DNA from: JAKVBK01 sp022447275 | Lineage (GTDB): Bacteria; Pseudomonadota; Alphaproteobacteria; Rhodobacterales; Rhodobacteraceae | Direction of reading: 5' to 3' | DNA: 64,000 bases | Assembly (NCBI GenBank): GCA_047125605.1 | Contig: CP138932.1 | Span: 1,860,001-1,924,000 of the forward strand | Shown: one piece after another, positions 8,201-16,342 of the stretch | Position numbering within the stretch: the stretch's first letter is position 1 | Layout: each line of letters begins with the position of its first letter | Program-made: the position numbers and the translations under genes | Notes under the pieces: generated by a model | What the model saw: only the letters and a program-made list of their open reading frames with translations | Told to the model about the DNA's origin: nothing | Databases searched by the model: none

Positions 8201-10664
8201 AAACCATGTGATTGCACGCCAGGCGATCGAAGTTGTGGCAGGTGAAAACGTGATCCCGCTACAAGTCACCGACGACTGGGGCGCAGGGGCCTATGTCACG
8301 GCGTCTGTTATCCGTCCAATGGACGTTTCTGCTGGGCGGAACCCCACGCGCGCGGTTGGCATCGCCCATGCCAGCATCGATCCTGGTGCGCGGCAACTGG
8401 CGGTGACGCTGGATGCGCCGGAAACAGTCAATGGCCAGGAAGGCAGCTTTGACGTCACCGTGGCTGTCGCAGGGCTCAGTGCGGGCGACACAGCCCATGT
8501 CACCCTCGCGGCTGTCGATGTCGGTATCCTGAATCTCACGGGCTATGCGCCGCCAAACCCGTCGGATCACTATTTTGGCCAGCGCCGGTTGGGCGTGGAG
8601 ATGCGCGATCTTTACGGCCGCCTGATCGATGGGTTGAACGGTGATATGGGACGTGTGCGCTCGGGAGGTGATGCCAGCCGGCAGCTTTCACGCCAAAGCC
8701 CGCCTCCGACCGAAGAGCTGATGTCGGCCTTTTCCGGGCCCGTGACGCTTGGCCCGGACGGCACTGCAACGATTACGATCCCGCGCCCGGCGTTCAACGG
8801 CGCAATCCGCTTGATGGCCGTTGTCTGGAGTGAGACAGGCGTTGGCCAAGCCACCCGCGATGTGCTGGCGCGCGATCCAATCGTGCTGACGGCAAGCCTG
8901 CCGCGCTTTCTCGCGCCTGGCGATCAAAGCCGCGCTTTGCTGGAGCTTGTACATGCGTCTGGTCCCGCTGGTGAGGTTGGGCTGAAAGTCGAAGCGCCCA
9001 GTTTGTCCCTAACAGAGGCGCCAGAGACAGTCGCACTGGCACAAGGCGGCACCGCCCGTATCGCGCTGCCGCTGAGCGGGGCGGTTGTTGGCGATCACGA
9101 AATCCGTGTGACCCTGCAGACGCCGGGCGGCGAAACCCTCAAGAGGTCTCTGACACTCGGCCTCCGCCGAAACGATCCCGTGACATCCGTCACGCGCCGC
9201 TTTTCCCTCGATGCAGGCAGTGCCTTTACCTTTGACGGGGAGGTTCTCACGGGTTTGCACCCTGGCACGGCCAGCGCTACGCTCAGCGTCGGGCCGCTTG
9301 CGCGCTTTGACATGCCGGGGCTGCTTTCGCGCCTCGATACATACCCTTACGGATGCACTGAGCAGGTCACATCTGCCGCGATGCCTCTGCTCTATCTCAG
9401 CCAGATGGCGGGGGATGTGGGCATCGATGATATCCGCCCGCGCGTCGATGCTGCGATTGCCCGCATCCTGACCCGGCAGAGCGGGAATGGCGCGTTCGGC
9501 CTTTGGTATGTCAGCTCCGGGGATTTTTGGCTTGATGCCTATGTCACGGATTTCCTGACGCGCGCGCGGGCCCAAGGCTACAGCATCCCGGAGCGGGCCT
9601 ATGATGCGGCTTTGGACAATTTGCTTAATCGGGTTGGCTATGCGCCAGAGTTCACAGAGGGGGGAGAGGATATCGCCTATGCGCTTTTGGTCCTCGCGCG
9701 CAGTGGCAAGGCCAGCATGGGCGATTTGCGGTACTATGCCGATGCCAAGGCCGAAGCATTCGCGACCCCGCTTGCCGCGGCCCAGATCGGGGCAGCGCTG
9801 GCCCTCTACGGTGATCAGCTGCGTGCCGACAGAATGTTCAGCGTGGCCAGCGCGAAACTGAATGCGCCCACCCCCACCCGGGCGGTCTGGCGCGCCGATT
9901 ACGGCACCCCTCTGCGCGATGCGGCCGGCGTGCTCAAACTGGCTGCGGAAGTGGGCAGTACGGCGGTGGATCGCGGCGCATTGAGCGATCGGATTGGCAC
10001 ATCTAACCGGAGCCTGAGCACACAGGAGGCCGCGCAAGTGCTCTTGGCGGCCCATGCGCTGCGCACGGATGCAAGCGCATCCGGCCTGACCGTGGACGAC
10101 GTGCCCGCAGATGGCCCCGTGGTCAAACGACTGGCCGCAGGGGATGCGGCTTCCATGATCCGCAATGTCTCGGATCAGCCGATGGATGTAACGCTCACCG
10201 CCTATGGTGTGCCCGAGGTTGCCCCTGAAGCCGGAGGCTACGGCTACGCCATCCGGCGGGATTACTTCACCCTTGAAGGCGTCCAGACAAATGCGCCCTT
10301 CACCGCTGGGGAACGACGCGTCGCTATTCTAACGATCAGACCCTTCGGAAATGTCGGTGCCCGCCTAATGGTCGATGATGCTCTGCCGGCGGGGCTGGAA
10401 ATCGACAATCCAAACCTGCTGCGAACTGGCGATGTCCGGTCGCTTGATTGGCTCAAACCCGCAAGCGCCGAGACGGCAGAATTCCGTGCGGATCGGTTTC
10501 TGGCCGCCGTGGACCACCGCAGTGATATGCCCTTCACGCTGGCGTATATCGTGCGCGCTGTCAGCCCGGGCGACTACCACCATCCAGCGGCCTTGGTCGA
10601 AGACATGTACCGCCCGGAATACCGCGCGGTTACGGCCACAGGCCGCCTGACCGTGACAGAATGA
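5256..10664 (+). CDS. bacterial alpha-2-macroglobulin family protein with PAN/apple N-terminus
   Basis: This 1802-residue secreted protein resembles E. coli YfhM-type macroglobulins, periplasmic protease traps that protect cells when the wall is breached. A signal peptide (residues 1-24, ending VVAQ) is followed by a cysteine-rich PAN/apple-like segment (~50-85), then macroglobulin repeats, and the thioester motif Y-G-C-T-E-Q with Cys1367 and Gln1370. An alpha/alpha toroid TED region and a C-terminal MG domain follow. No lipobox cysteine is visible, whereas E. coli YfhM is a lipoprotein, so the protein may be soluble in the periplasm. The ATG at 5256 has GGGAGA upstream; the longer open frame to 5076 has no signal peptide. 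It overlaps the PBP1C gene by ATGA, the classic macroglobulin-pbpC pairing. Confidence 0.94.
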   Translation: MMLSMLRGLVAYSLVILPIHVVAQNAPLPADRYIVSQDVDFYGSDRTPLFDTTEAACRRACSADQACIGFTFNARSNACFPKAAISDPQFYDGAISARRMQTPAAAQALGLQRLADLSFLRPKDADNGRRLAEGVGSRFPANDRDVGDLLREAALAADSGNRLRQLFLVGTLIGITDRGDLWDSYATLSMGFQLNSNEARRYGREAIPAAINAYLRAASPGAQATVLVTLAQALEYRGRGRDMIPALRLAYDIQPRADILAALDKAIRTYGFRVVGDRVENDSALPRVCAEFSERLAKTGVDYSPYVRADVPGIAVEASGNSLCVEGFDHGQYTTVTFRSGLPSAGGETLARDVALRSYIRDRSPAVRFPGRAYVLPRTDEAALPVETVNVSELELRLRRVSDRNLLRAIQNNYFGRPLTTWEDRDFASKLAEEVWTGTADVGETLNIGVTTRLPMGEALAELPTGIYALSAAVPGVDPYETPPAMQWFVLTDIGLATWSGTDGLTVAAHSLATARALPGTSLQLISRANAVLGEVTVGSDGFARFPAGLTRGTGSASPGLLVARRGEEDIAFLPLTDPAFDLSDRGVEGRPPSKPIDTFLSTDRGAYRPGDTINVTALMRGSRAQALEGVPLTATLTRPDGVEYSTATSAKGLAGGHVFALPLGADAPRGTWRLELKSDREAEALAAQRLLVEDFLPERIDVALSLPGTAIRLGDAPPLRVQADYLFGAPGADLAVEGDVRLRRRATLEDYPGYSFGPYDTAFRPRTQYLDAGRTDASGAATLALKLPEVEEVESLLLEAVATVRVSEGSGRPVERELITPIAPDGLRIGLKPVFEDVVPEGTEARFDAIALGGDGAAPVRWTLNRIETRYQWYSLYGNWEWEPITRRTRIASGDTVLSGDATQVQAPVAWGHYEMVLQSADGRITTSAEFYAGWYGSDAGTDTPDRLQMSLDAPSYAPGETALLRIDAREDGTALIAVASNHVIARQAIEVVAGENVIPLQVTDDWGAGAYVTASVIRPMDVSAGRNPTRAVGIAHASIDPGARQLAVTLDAPETVNGQEGSFDVTVAVAGLSAGDTAHVTLAAVDVGILNLTGYAPPNPSDHYFGQRRLGVEMRDLYGRLIDGLNGDMGRVRSGGDASRQLSRQSPPPTEELMSAFSGPVTLGPDGTATITIPRPAFNGAIRLMAVVWSETGVGQATRDVLARDPIVLTASLPRFLAPGDQSRALLELVHASGPAGEVGLKVEAPSLSLTEAPETVALAQGGTARIALPLSGAVVGDHEIRVTLQTPGGETLKRSLTLGLRRNDPVTSVTRRFSLDAGSAFTFDGEVLTGLHPGTASATLSVGPLARFDMPGLLSRLDTYPYGCTEQVTSAAMPLLYLSQMAGDVGIDDIRPRVDAAIARILTRQSGNGAFGLWYVSSGDFWLDAYVTDFLTRARAQGYSIPERAYDAALDNLLNRVGYAPEFTEGGEDIAYALLVLARSGKASMGDLRYYADAKAEAFATPLAAAQIGAALALYGDQLRADRMFSVASAKLNAPTPTRAVWRADYGTPLRDAAGVLKLAAEVGSTAVDRGALSDRIGTSNRSLSTQEAAQVLLAAHALRTDASASGLTVDDVPADGPVVKRLAAGDAASMIRNVSDQPMDVTLTAYGVPEVAPEAGGYGYAIRRDYFTLEGVQTNAPFTAGERRVAILTIRPFGNVGARLMVDDALPAGLEIDNPNLLRTGDVRSLDWLKPASAETAEFRADRFLAAVDHRSDMPFTLAYIVRAVSPGDYHHPAALVEDMYRPEYRAVTATGRLTVTE

Positions 10665-12631
10665 GGCTTCTCTTCACCCTTGCGCTGGCCCTACTGGCCT
10701 TTGCCGCCAGCATGGATGCCTGGCGTGCCTGGGTTGCGCGCACCGATTTGCCCCCCGTCCTGGCGGAGGTTTCGGCAGAGGTGCGGGCAGAGGATGGCAC
10801 GCTGCTGCGCGCCTTCCCGGTTGAGGATGGGCGCTGGCGTCTAAGCGTTGATGTCGCCCGGGTCGATCCTGAATTTGTGGACATGCTTGTGGCCTATGAA
10901 GACAAGCGGTTTTGGACGCATTCCGGCGTGGATGGCTACGCCCTTCTCCGGGCGGCTTGGCAGGCCCTGTGGGCCGGTGAAGTTGTCTCGGGTGGCTCTA
11001 CCCTGTCCATGCAGGCAGCGCGTCTGCTCGAGAACTCAGGCACCGGATCGTGGCGCGGAAAGCTGCGCCAGATGCGTGTGGCCTGGGCGCTTGAGGCACA
11101 GCTGAGCAAACAGGAAATTCTGGGTCTGTATCTCCAGCACGCGCCCTATGGTGGCCCTGTCGAGGGCATCCGCTCTGGCGCACGGGCATGGTTTGGGAAA
11201 TCGCCCATGCGGCTTAGCGCTGCGGAGGCAGCGCTGATGATCGCGCTGCCCCAATCCCCTGAGGTCCGGCGCCCAGACCGGCAACCAGCGGCAGCGCAGG
11301 CTGCGCGGGATCGCGTCTTGGCGCGCCTCGGTTTGCCTGCAACGGCTGTGCGCGTACCCAGGCAAATGCAGGCACTGCCGCGCCATGCCGCCCACCTTGC
11401 TGCGCGCTTGCACTCTGACCATCCTGCCGCCGCACGGATCGACACGCTGCTGGATGGCGCCCTGCAAAAAAGCCTTGAGCGGCTTGCCCAAGCATCCGTG
11501 CGCGGGCTGCCAGATGGCGTCAATATCGCCATGATCGTGGCTGAGCATCAGACTGGGCGCGTTGTTGCATCAATCGGTGCGGCAGAATTTGGCAGCGCGC
11601 GCGCAGGGTTCATCGATATGACCCGCGCCCCAAGATCCCCCGGATCGACATTGAAGCCTCTGATCTATGGGCTGGCCTTCGATGCAGGGCTGGCCCATCC
11701 CGAGACGATGATGCGCGATGTGCCCACAGCTTTTGGAGCCTACGCCCCACAGAATTTCGATGGCACATTCCGGGGCGATGTCACTGCGCGGCAGGCTCTG
11801 CGCGCTTCGCTCAACATTCCGCCTGTTGCTTTGACTGAGGCGCTGGGGCCTGCGCGCCTGATGTCTGCCCTGCGGGCGTCTGGTGCCGCACCACGCGTTC
11901 GGGGCGCACCGGGCTTGGCCGTAGCGCTGGGCGGCGTTGGCCTTACGCTGGAGGAATTGGTGCAACTCTATGCGGGGCTTGCACGCGGGGGGGAGGCTGT
12001 TGCCTTATCTGCTGTCCCAGCGGCCCGCGCGCCTGGCGCAAAGCTGCTTTCAGGGCGGTCTGCGTGGCACGTCGCAGACATCTTGAAGGGCAGCGCCGCC
12101 GCTGCGCCGCACGTGGCGGTGAAAACTGGCACTTCTTATGGCCATCGCGATGCATGGGCCATAGGCTGGGACGGGCAACATGTGGTGGGCATCTGGATGG
12201 GGCGGCCCGATGGCACCGCGGTGCCCGGTGTCTTCGGTGCAGATTTGGCAGTGCCCGTTTTGCTGGAAGCCTTTGGCCGCGTCGGCCCCAAGCGGGTCCA
12301 TTTGCCGCCACCGCCTGCTGACACCTTGCTCTTGCCAACGGCATTGCTGCCCGCCCCATTGCAGCGCTTCGGCACAACTGAAGACGGCGATCGCGGCCCC
12401 CGTGTCGTGTTCCCACCTGATGGGGCGCGGCTCGCGGCCTCAGATGTGTTGGTTGTGAAGGTAAAGGGCGGGGCCTTGCCCCTGAGCGTGCTTGTGAACG
12501 GGGCGCCGGCAGCAACCGGAGTGCGCGACAGAGCGGTGAGCCTACCCTGGCCCGGCACCGGGTATTTGCGGGTGTCAGTACTGGACGCGACCGGGAAGTC
12601 TGCTGCGATTGAAGTGGAACTGAGCCGATAG
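10661..12631 (+). CDS. pbpC: penicillin-binding protein 1C (bifunctional peptidoglycan glycosyltransferase/transpeptidase)
   Basis: The 656-residue class A PBP has an N-terminal membrane anchor. Its GT51 glycosyltransferase domain contains the EDKRFWTHSG motif with catalytic Glu80 and the GGSTLSMQ motif at 111-118. The transpeptidase domain has S-T-L-K at 329-332, S-L-N at 383-385 and K-T-G-T at 488-491, so all catalytic motifs are intact. The last ~90 residues match the BiPBP_C domain found in PBP1C but not in PBP1A/1B. The start ATG overlaps the macroglobulin stop (ATGA), indicating a coupled operon. In the known pairing, PBP1C repairs wall damage while the macroglobulin traps invading proteases. 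Confidence 0.95.
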   Translation: MRLLFTLALALLAFAASMDAWRAWVARTDLPPVLAEVSAEVRAEDGTLLRAFPVEDGRWRLSVDVARVDPEFVDMLVAYEDKRFWTHSGVDGYALLRAAWQALWAGEVVSGGSTLSMQAARLLENSGTGSWRGKLRQMRVAWALEAQLSKQEILGLYLQHAPYGGPVEGIRSGARAWFGKSPMRLSAAEAALMIALPQSPEVRRPDRQPAAAQAARDRVLARLGLPATAVRVPRQMQALPRHAAHLAARLHSDHPAAARIDTLLDGALQKSLERLAQASVRGLPDGVNIAMIVAEHQTGRVVASIGAAEFGSARAGFIDMTRAPRSPGSTLKPLIYGLAFDAGLAHPETMMRDVPTAFGAYAPQNFDGTFRGDVTARQALRASLNIPPVALTEALGPARLMSALRASGAAPRVRGAPGLAVALGGVGLTLEELVQLYAGLARGGEAVALSAVPAARAPGAKLLSGRSAWHVADILKGSAAAAPHVAVKTGTSYGHRDAWAIGWDGQHVVGIWMGRPDGTAVPGVFGADLAVPVLLEAFGRVGPKRVHLPPPPADTLLLPTALLPAPLQRFGTTEDGDRGPRVVFPPDGARLAASDVLVVKVKGGALPLSVLVNGAPAATGVRDRAVSLPWPGTGYLRVSVLDATGKSAAIEVELSR

Positions 12632-12746
12632 GGCCTTTGGCGACGCGCTAATTATGCCATCAGGCCTCTTGTGCGGACCCAGTCCAACAGCGCGCGTTCA
12701 AGTCTGACCAACACACCGACACACGTGGCTGGCCTCTGCATGGCGA

Positions 12747-14171
12747 TCACAGGCCATGCAAAGTTTTCGTTTCCAGATAGTCTTCCAGCCCCATCAAGCC
12801 GCCCTCGCGGCCGTTGCCGGATTGTTTGTAGCCCCCAAAAGGCGTGCCGTAGTTGAAGCCGCCGCCATTGATGTGAACAGCTCCCGCGCGCAGGCGGGCA
12901 GACACGCGCTCTGCGCGTTCCGGGCTGCCTGTCTGCAGATAGGCGGCCAGCCCATAGGGCGTATCATTGGCAATGCGTATTGCGTCGGCTTCGTCTTCAA
13001 AGGGGATGATGACCAGAACCGGGCCAAAGATCTCTTCCTGTGCAATGTCCATGTCATTGGACACATCCGCGAAAATGGTCGGTTTCACATACCAACCGGC
13101 CTCAAAGCCGTCGGGCTTGCCAAGGCCACCCGCCAGCAGCGCCCCCCCTTCATCAAGCCCTGTTTGGATTTTCGCTTGTACGCGGTCAAATTGGATGCGG
13201 TCAAACAGAGGACCGATGTGATCGCCCTCCTGAGCTGGATCGCCAACCTGTGTGGCCTCAGCCGCACGTTTGGCGATGTCCAGCACCTCATCATAGCATG
13301 CGCGCTCTACCAGAAGGCGCGTCGGGGCATCACAGGATTGCCCAGTATTATACATGCATTCGTCAACAGAGGCGGTGACGCGCTCCTCAAGGTCGCAGTC
13401 GGCAAAAACGAGGTTGGGGGACTTGCCTCCCAATTCAAGCGTCACCCGCTTGACGGTGTCTGCCGCATCACGTGTTACGGCCGTGCCGGCGCGGGTCGAA
13501 CCGGTAAAAGACATCATCTGAATATCGGGATGGCGCGACAGGGCTGAGCCGACATTGGCCCCGTCGCCATTCACGAGGTTGAAAACCCCAGCCGGATAGC
13601 CAGCTTCGTGAATGATCTCGGCATAGATCATGGCGGATATGGGCGTGTGCTCCGAGGGTTTCAGCACGCAGGTGCAGCCCGTGGCTAAGGCGGGTATGAC
13701 CTTGAGAGCAATCTGGTTCATTGGCCAGTTCCAAGGGGTAATCAGGCCGCAAACCCCAATCGGTTCCCGCAGCAGGATATCCCCGTTCGGCAGCACGCTG
13801 CGCTCTTCAAGCATTTCCAGCGCATCGATAAATCCCTGAAGATGGCCTATGGCGGCATCTGCCTGCGCTGCGCGCGCCATGGTAATCGGTGCGCCCATTT
13901 CCATCCGCATCGCCTGTGCCAAATCTTCAAACCGGTGCTCGGTGACGGATTTCAGGCGTTTGAGAAGCGCAAGGCGCTCTGCCCGTGTGGTTTGCGAGTA
14001 GCTGTCAAAGGCGGCCTTTGCAGCGGCCACCGCCCTGTCCACATCTGCAGCTCCGCCCATTGCTACGGTGCCGATCTGTTCCGCATCGGCAGGGTTCTGC
14101 ACAGGCATCGTCGCATCCGAGATCGGATCGACCCATTGCCCATCAATGTAGAATTTCAAAAGGTTGTTCAT
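12747..14171 (-). CDS. NAD(P)-dependent aldehyde dehydrogenase
   Basis: The 474-residue enzyme belongs to the ALDH superfamily and oxidises an aldehyde to a carboxylic acid. The general base Glu246 lies in LELGGKSP and the nucleophile Cys280 in NTGQSCDAP; TPWNWP and SFTGSTRAG mark the cofactor fold. The length is normal for the family. AGGAAGG lies upstream of the ATG. It lies 217 bp downstream of an iron-type alcohol dehydrogenase on the same strand, so the two could oxidise one substrate in series, alcohol to aldehyde to acid. Two inverted repeats in the gap suggest separate control. The substrate is not evident. Confidence 0.93.
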   Translation of the reverse strand: MNNLLKFYIDGQWVDPISDATMPVQNPADAEQIGTVAMGGAADVDRAVAAAKAAFDSYSQTTRAERLALLKRLKSVTEHRFEDLAQAMRMEMGAPITMARAAQADAAIGHLQGFIDALEMLEERSVLPNGDILLREPIGVCGLITPWNWPMNQIALKVIPALATGCTCVLKPSEHTPISAMIYAEIIHEAGYPAGVFNLVNGDGANVGSALSRHPDIQMMSFTGSTRAGTAVTRDAADTVKRVTLELGGKSPNLVFADCDLEERVTASVDECMYNTGQSCDAPTRLLVERACYDEVLDIAKRAAEATQVGDPAQEGDHIGPLFDRIQFDRVQAKIQTGLDEGGALLAGGLGKPDGFEAGWYVKPTIFADVSNDMDIAQEEIFGPVLVIIPFEDEADAIRIANDTPYGLAAYLQTGSPERAERVSARLRAGAVHINGGGFNYGTPFGGYKQSGNGREGGLMGLEDYLETKTLHGL

Positions 14172-14185
14172 TTGTTACCTTCCTA

Positions 14186-14200
14186 TTGGCATCCTGCCAA
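14186..14200. promoter_or_regulatory. perfect inverted repeat TTGGCA-N3-TGCCAA upstream of the aldehyde dehydrogenase
   Basis: TTGGCA and TGCCAA face each other across three bases, 15 to 29 bases upstream of the aldehyde dehydrogenase start codon. The position fits an operator overlapping a promoter or leader. The regulator is unknown. Confidence 0.4.
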
Positions 14201-14239
14201 AGTGCCTGCGTTCTTGCACGACGATGTCTGCGCAGGGCG

Positions 14240-14265
14240 GGCAAGACAAGTGCGACTTGCTTGCC
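14240..14265. promoter_or_regulatory. imperfect 26-bp inverted repeat in the ADH-ALDH gap
   Basis: GGCAAGACAAGT and ACTTGCTTGCC face each other around GCG, with one unpaired base. The half-site resembles the TTGGCA/TTGCC element of the neighbouring repeat at 14186, so both may be sites for one regulator. It lacks a T-run, which argues against a plain terminator. Confidence 0.35.
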
Positions 14266-14388
14266 AAGTAGCGTCAGGCATGACCGTAGAAGGCTTCGCC
14301 TTGGCCTTGATCACCCTACACTCCGTAAATTCAGGTAGCGTAAGGCACTGAGGCCGCGCCTCTCTTCTCTGGCCTCACCTTTCCGGCC

Positions 14389-15564
14389 TCACCGGGCTTT
14401 GGCAATTGCCGTTTCCACCAGAGCCTGCATTTCATCGAGGCTGGCGGGCCTTGGGTTGGTTGCGGCGGCACTGTCCTGCAAGGCCTTCTCAGCAATGCGC
14501 GTGGCACAGTCAGCAGGGACGCCAATATCTGCAAGGGATCGCGGGATATCGATATCATCGAGGCGCTGTTCGATTTCTGCAATGAAGGCGTCAACAGAAG
14601 GATCATCCAAGCCCATCGCATCGGCCATCCGCTTCACCTTTGCCTCCATCCCCGGCAGATTGAAGCGCAAAACCGTCGGCAGGATCACCGCGTTGGTCAA
14701 TCCGTGCTGGGTGTCAAATTCCGCCCCGACCATGTGAGAGATCGCATGCACCAGCCCCAGCCCCTTCAGGAACGCGATGCCCGCAAGGCATGAGCCCACG
14801 AGCATGCCACCCCGCGCCGCCATATTCTCAGGCTCACGCACAGCAACGGGCAGCCACTTGGCAACAAGTGCCAGACCCTCCAGCGCCAGCCCGTCACACA
14901 GCGGGTGAAAGCCCGGAACGCAATAAGCTTCGATCGCGTGCACCATCGCGTCGGCCCCTGTCCAGGCGGCCAGGTTGGCAGGCAAGCCGACCGTCAGTTC
15001 CGGATCGAGCAGTGCCAGGGACGGTTTGAGATCAGGATGACAGATGCAGAACTTCATGCCTTTTTCGACATGGGTCACCATCGCTGTGCTTTCTGTTTCA
15101 GCGCCCGTACCTGCCGTCGTCGGAAGGGTGATCAGCACTGGAAAGGCTTGATCTGGCGTCAAGCTAACTGGCGGTTCTTCCCATTCGAAGGCCCACAGGT
15201 CGACATCATTGCGTGCGGTCAGGCAAATAGCCTTTCCGCCATCCATGGCACTGCCCCCGCCGATGGCGATAATCGCGTCATGGCCGCCTGCGCGGAACGT
15301 CTGGCGTCCCGCTGCGATTTCGTCATCGCGCGGGTTTGGCGAGATGTCTGAATACATGTCGGATGCCAGTCCCGCCGCACTCAGATAATCGCGCAACCGC
15401 GCCATAAACGGCAGGTCGCGGCTGCCCCTGTCGGTGACGATCAGCGGATTGGACAGCCCCATGGCCGCACAGCGCGCGCCGATTTCGGACAGCCGGCCTG
15501 GCCCGTAGGCAATGGGCACAGGAAAGGTCCAGTCTTGGGCGAGCAAAATGTCAGCGTCATTCAT
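14389..15564 (-). CDS. iron-containing (group III) alcohol dehydrogenase
   Basis: The 391-residue protein has the two-domain group III ADH fold. The N-terminal NAD-binding part contains GGGSAMDGGK, and the helical C-terminal part carries the metal ligands in GADAMVHAIEAY, HAISHMVGAEFD and QHGLTNAV. The length is typical. It probably oxidises a primary alcohol, or reduces an aldehyde, with NAD and Fe2+, and sits upstream of an aldehyde dehydrogenase on the same strand. The ATG at 15564 has AAGAG upstream at loose spacing. The substrate cannot be assigned from sequence. Confidence 0.92.
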   Translation of the reverse strand: MNDADILLAQDWTFPVPIAYGPGRLSEIGARCAAMGLSNPLIVTDRGSRDLPFMARLRDYLSAAGLASDMYSDISPNPRDDEIAAGRQTFRAGGHDAIIAIGGGSAMDGGKAICLTARNDVDLWAFEWEEPPVSLTPDQAFPVLITLPTTAGTGAETESTAMVTHVEKGMKFCICHPDLKPSLALLDPELTVGLPANLAAWTGADAMVHAIEAYCVPGFHPLCDGLALEGLALVAKWLPVAVREPENMAARGGMLVGSCLAGIAFLKGLGLVHAISHMVGAEFDTQHGLTNAVILPTVLRFNLPGMEAKVKRMADAMGLDDPSVDAFIAEIEQRLDDIDIPRSLADIGVPADCATRIAEKALQDSAAATNPRPASLDEMQALVETAIAKAR

Positions 15565-15630
15565 GTTTATATCTCTTGATTAACCTAGCCTGTGCGGCAT
15601 CGAGGGGTTGGCAACAAAAGAGGCGGCGTT

Positions 15631-16086
15631 TCAAGTGTTCGAGCCTCTCTGTACCGCGGGAGGAACGCCAGCATGCTCACGAAGTAGCTGCACCTTCACT
15701 TTGTGTTCGCCTAATTCTGCAAACTTCACATCGAAATACGAAATCTGGGTCGCACCTGCTGCAAATGTCACGAATTGGATGTTCGATTCCATCTGGTAGC
15801 GCGCAATCCGAAGTTCGGTGACATTTCTGGCGAACTCATCCAAACCGTCGGGTTTGTATTGATGGACACTGGTAACTGTACCATCCCAAACGAAAAGACC
15901 GACTTCAGCTCCTGTGCTAGCTTCCACTTCCCACTGGCCTGATAGTTCTGATGAAAGTTTTACAATTTTGAAACCGCCCAGTAGCCCTACTGGTTCCGAT
16001 CTCGCTACTGTATTGCTGGCAAGCAGACTAGCCACGAAGCTCAGACTAAGCGTGAACAGGGTTAGATAATTACTTGTTCGTTTCAT
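15631..16086 (-). CDS. secreted protein of unknown function
   Basis: This is a 151-residue reading frame that I do not recognise. The ATG at 16086 is followed by a basic, then hydrophobic, signal peptide (MKRTSNYLTLFTLSLSFVAS, cleavage probably after TVARS). The mature part is about 120 residues, without cysteines, rich in beta-forming residues, and could be a small exported beta-sandwich. The open frame extends to 16140, but that extension would precede the signal peptide. The gene is A+T-richer than the flanking chromosome and is transcribed with the downstream end of an orphan efflux lipoprotein about 260 bp behind it. It may belong to a transferred patch that runs to about 19.3 kb. Confidence 0.6.
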   Translation of the reverse strand: MKRTSNYLTLFTLSLSFVASLLASNTVARSEPVGLLGGFKIVKLSSELSGQWEVEASTGAEVGLFVWDGTVTSVHQYKPDGLDEFARNVTELRIARYQMESNIQFVTFAAGATQISYFDVKFAELGEHKVKVQLLREHAGVPPAVQRGSNT

Positions 16087-16342
16087 ACTCGACTGGTATC
16101 CGAATGTGACCCCAATGCAAACTACGTCACGGCAATGCACAGGTTAGCTCGCGCCGGTCTTTTTCCCGTGGATAATTGGGAAAAATTACCTTTTGCAATG
16201 AATTGTATGAACAAGAGATTTGAAATTTAATCTCTGCGCGCAGAAGTCAGCTGAAAAGGTTGCTTGTAGGAAGGGGCCGTGGAAGCGGCTGTCTGCACAC
16301 TGTTTTGATTACATAGGGTGGTTTCTATATCTGGCTTTAAAA

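Noticed and set aside
9009..10055. 348-codon reverse frame inside the macroglobulin gene
   Set aside because: It is a shadow of a G+C-rich gene. The plus strand carries the thioester region here.
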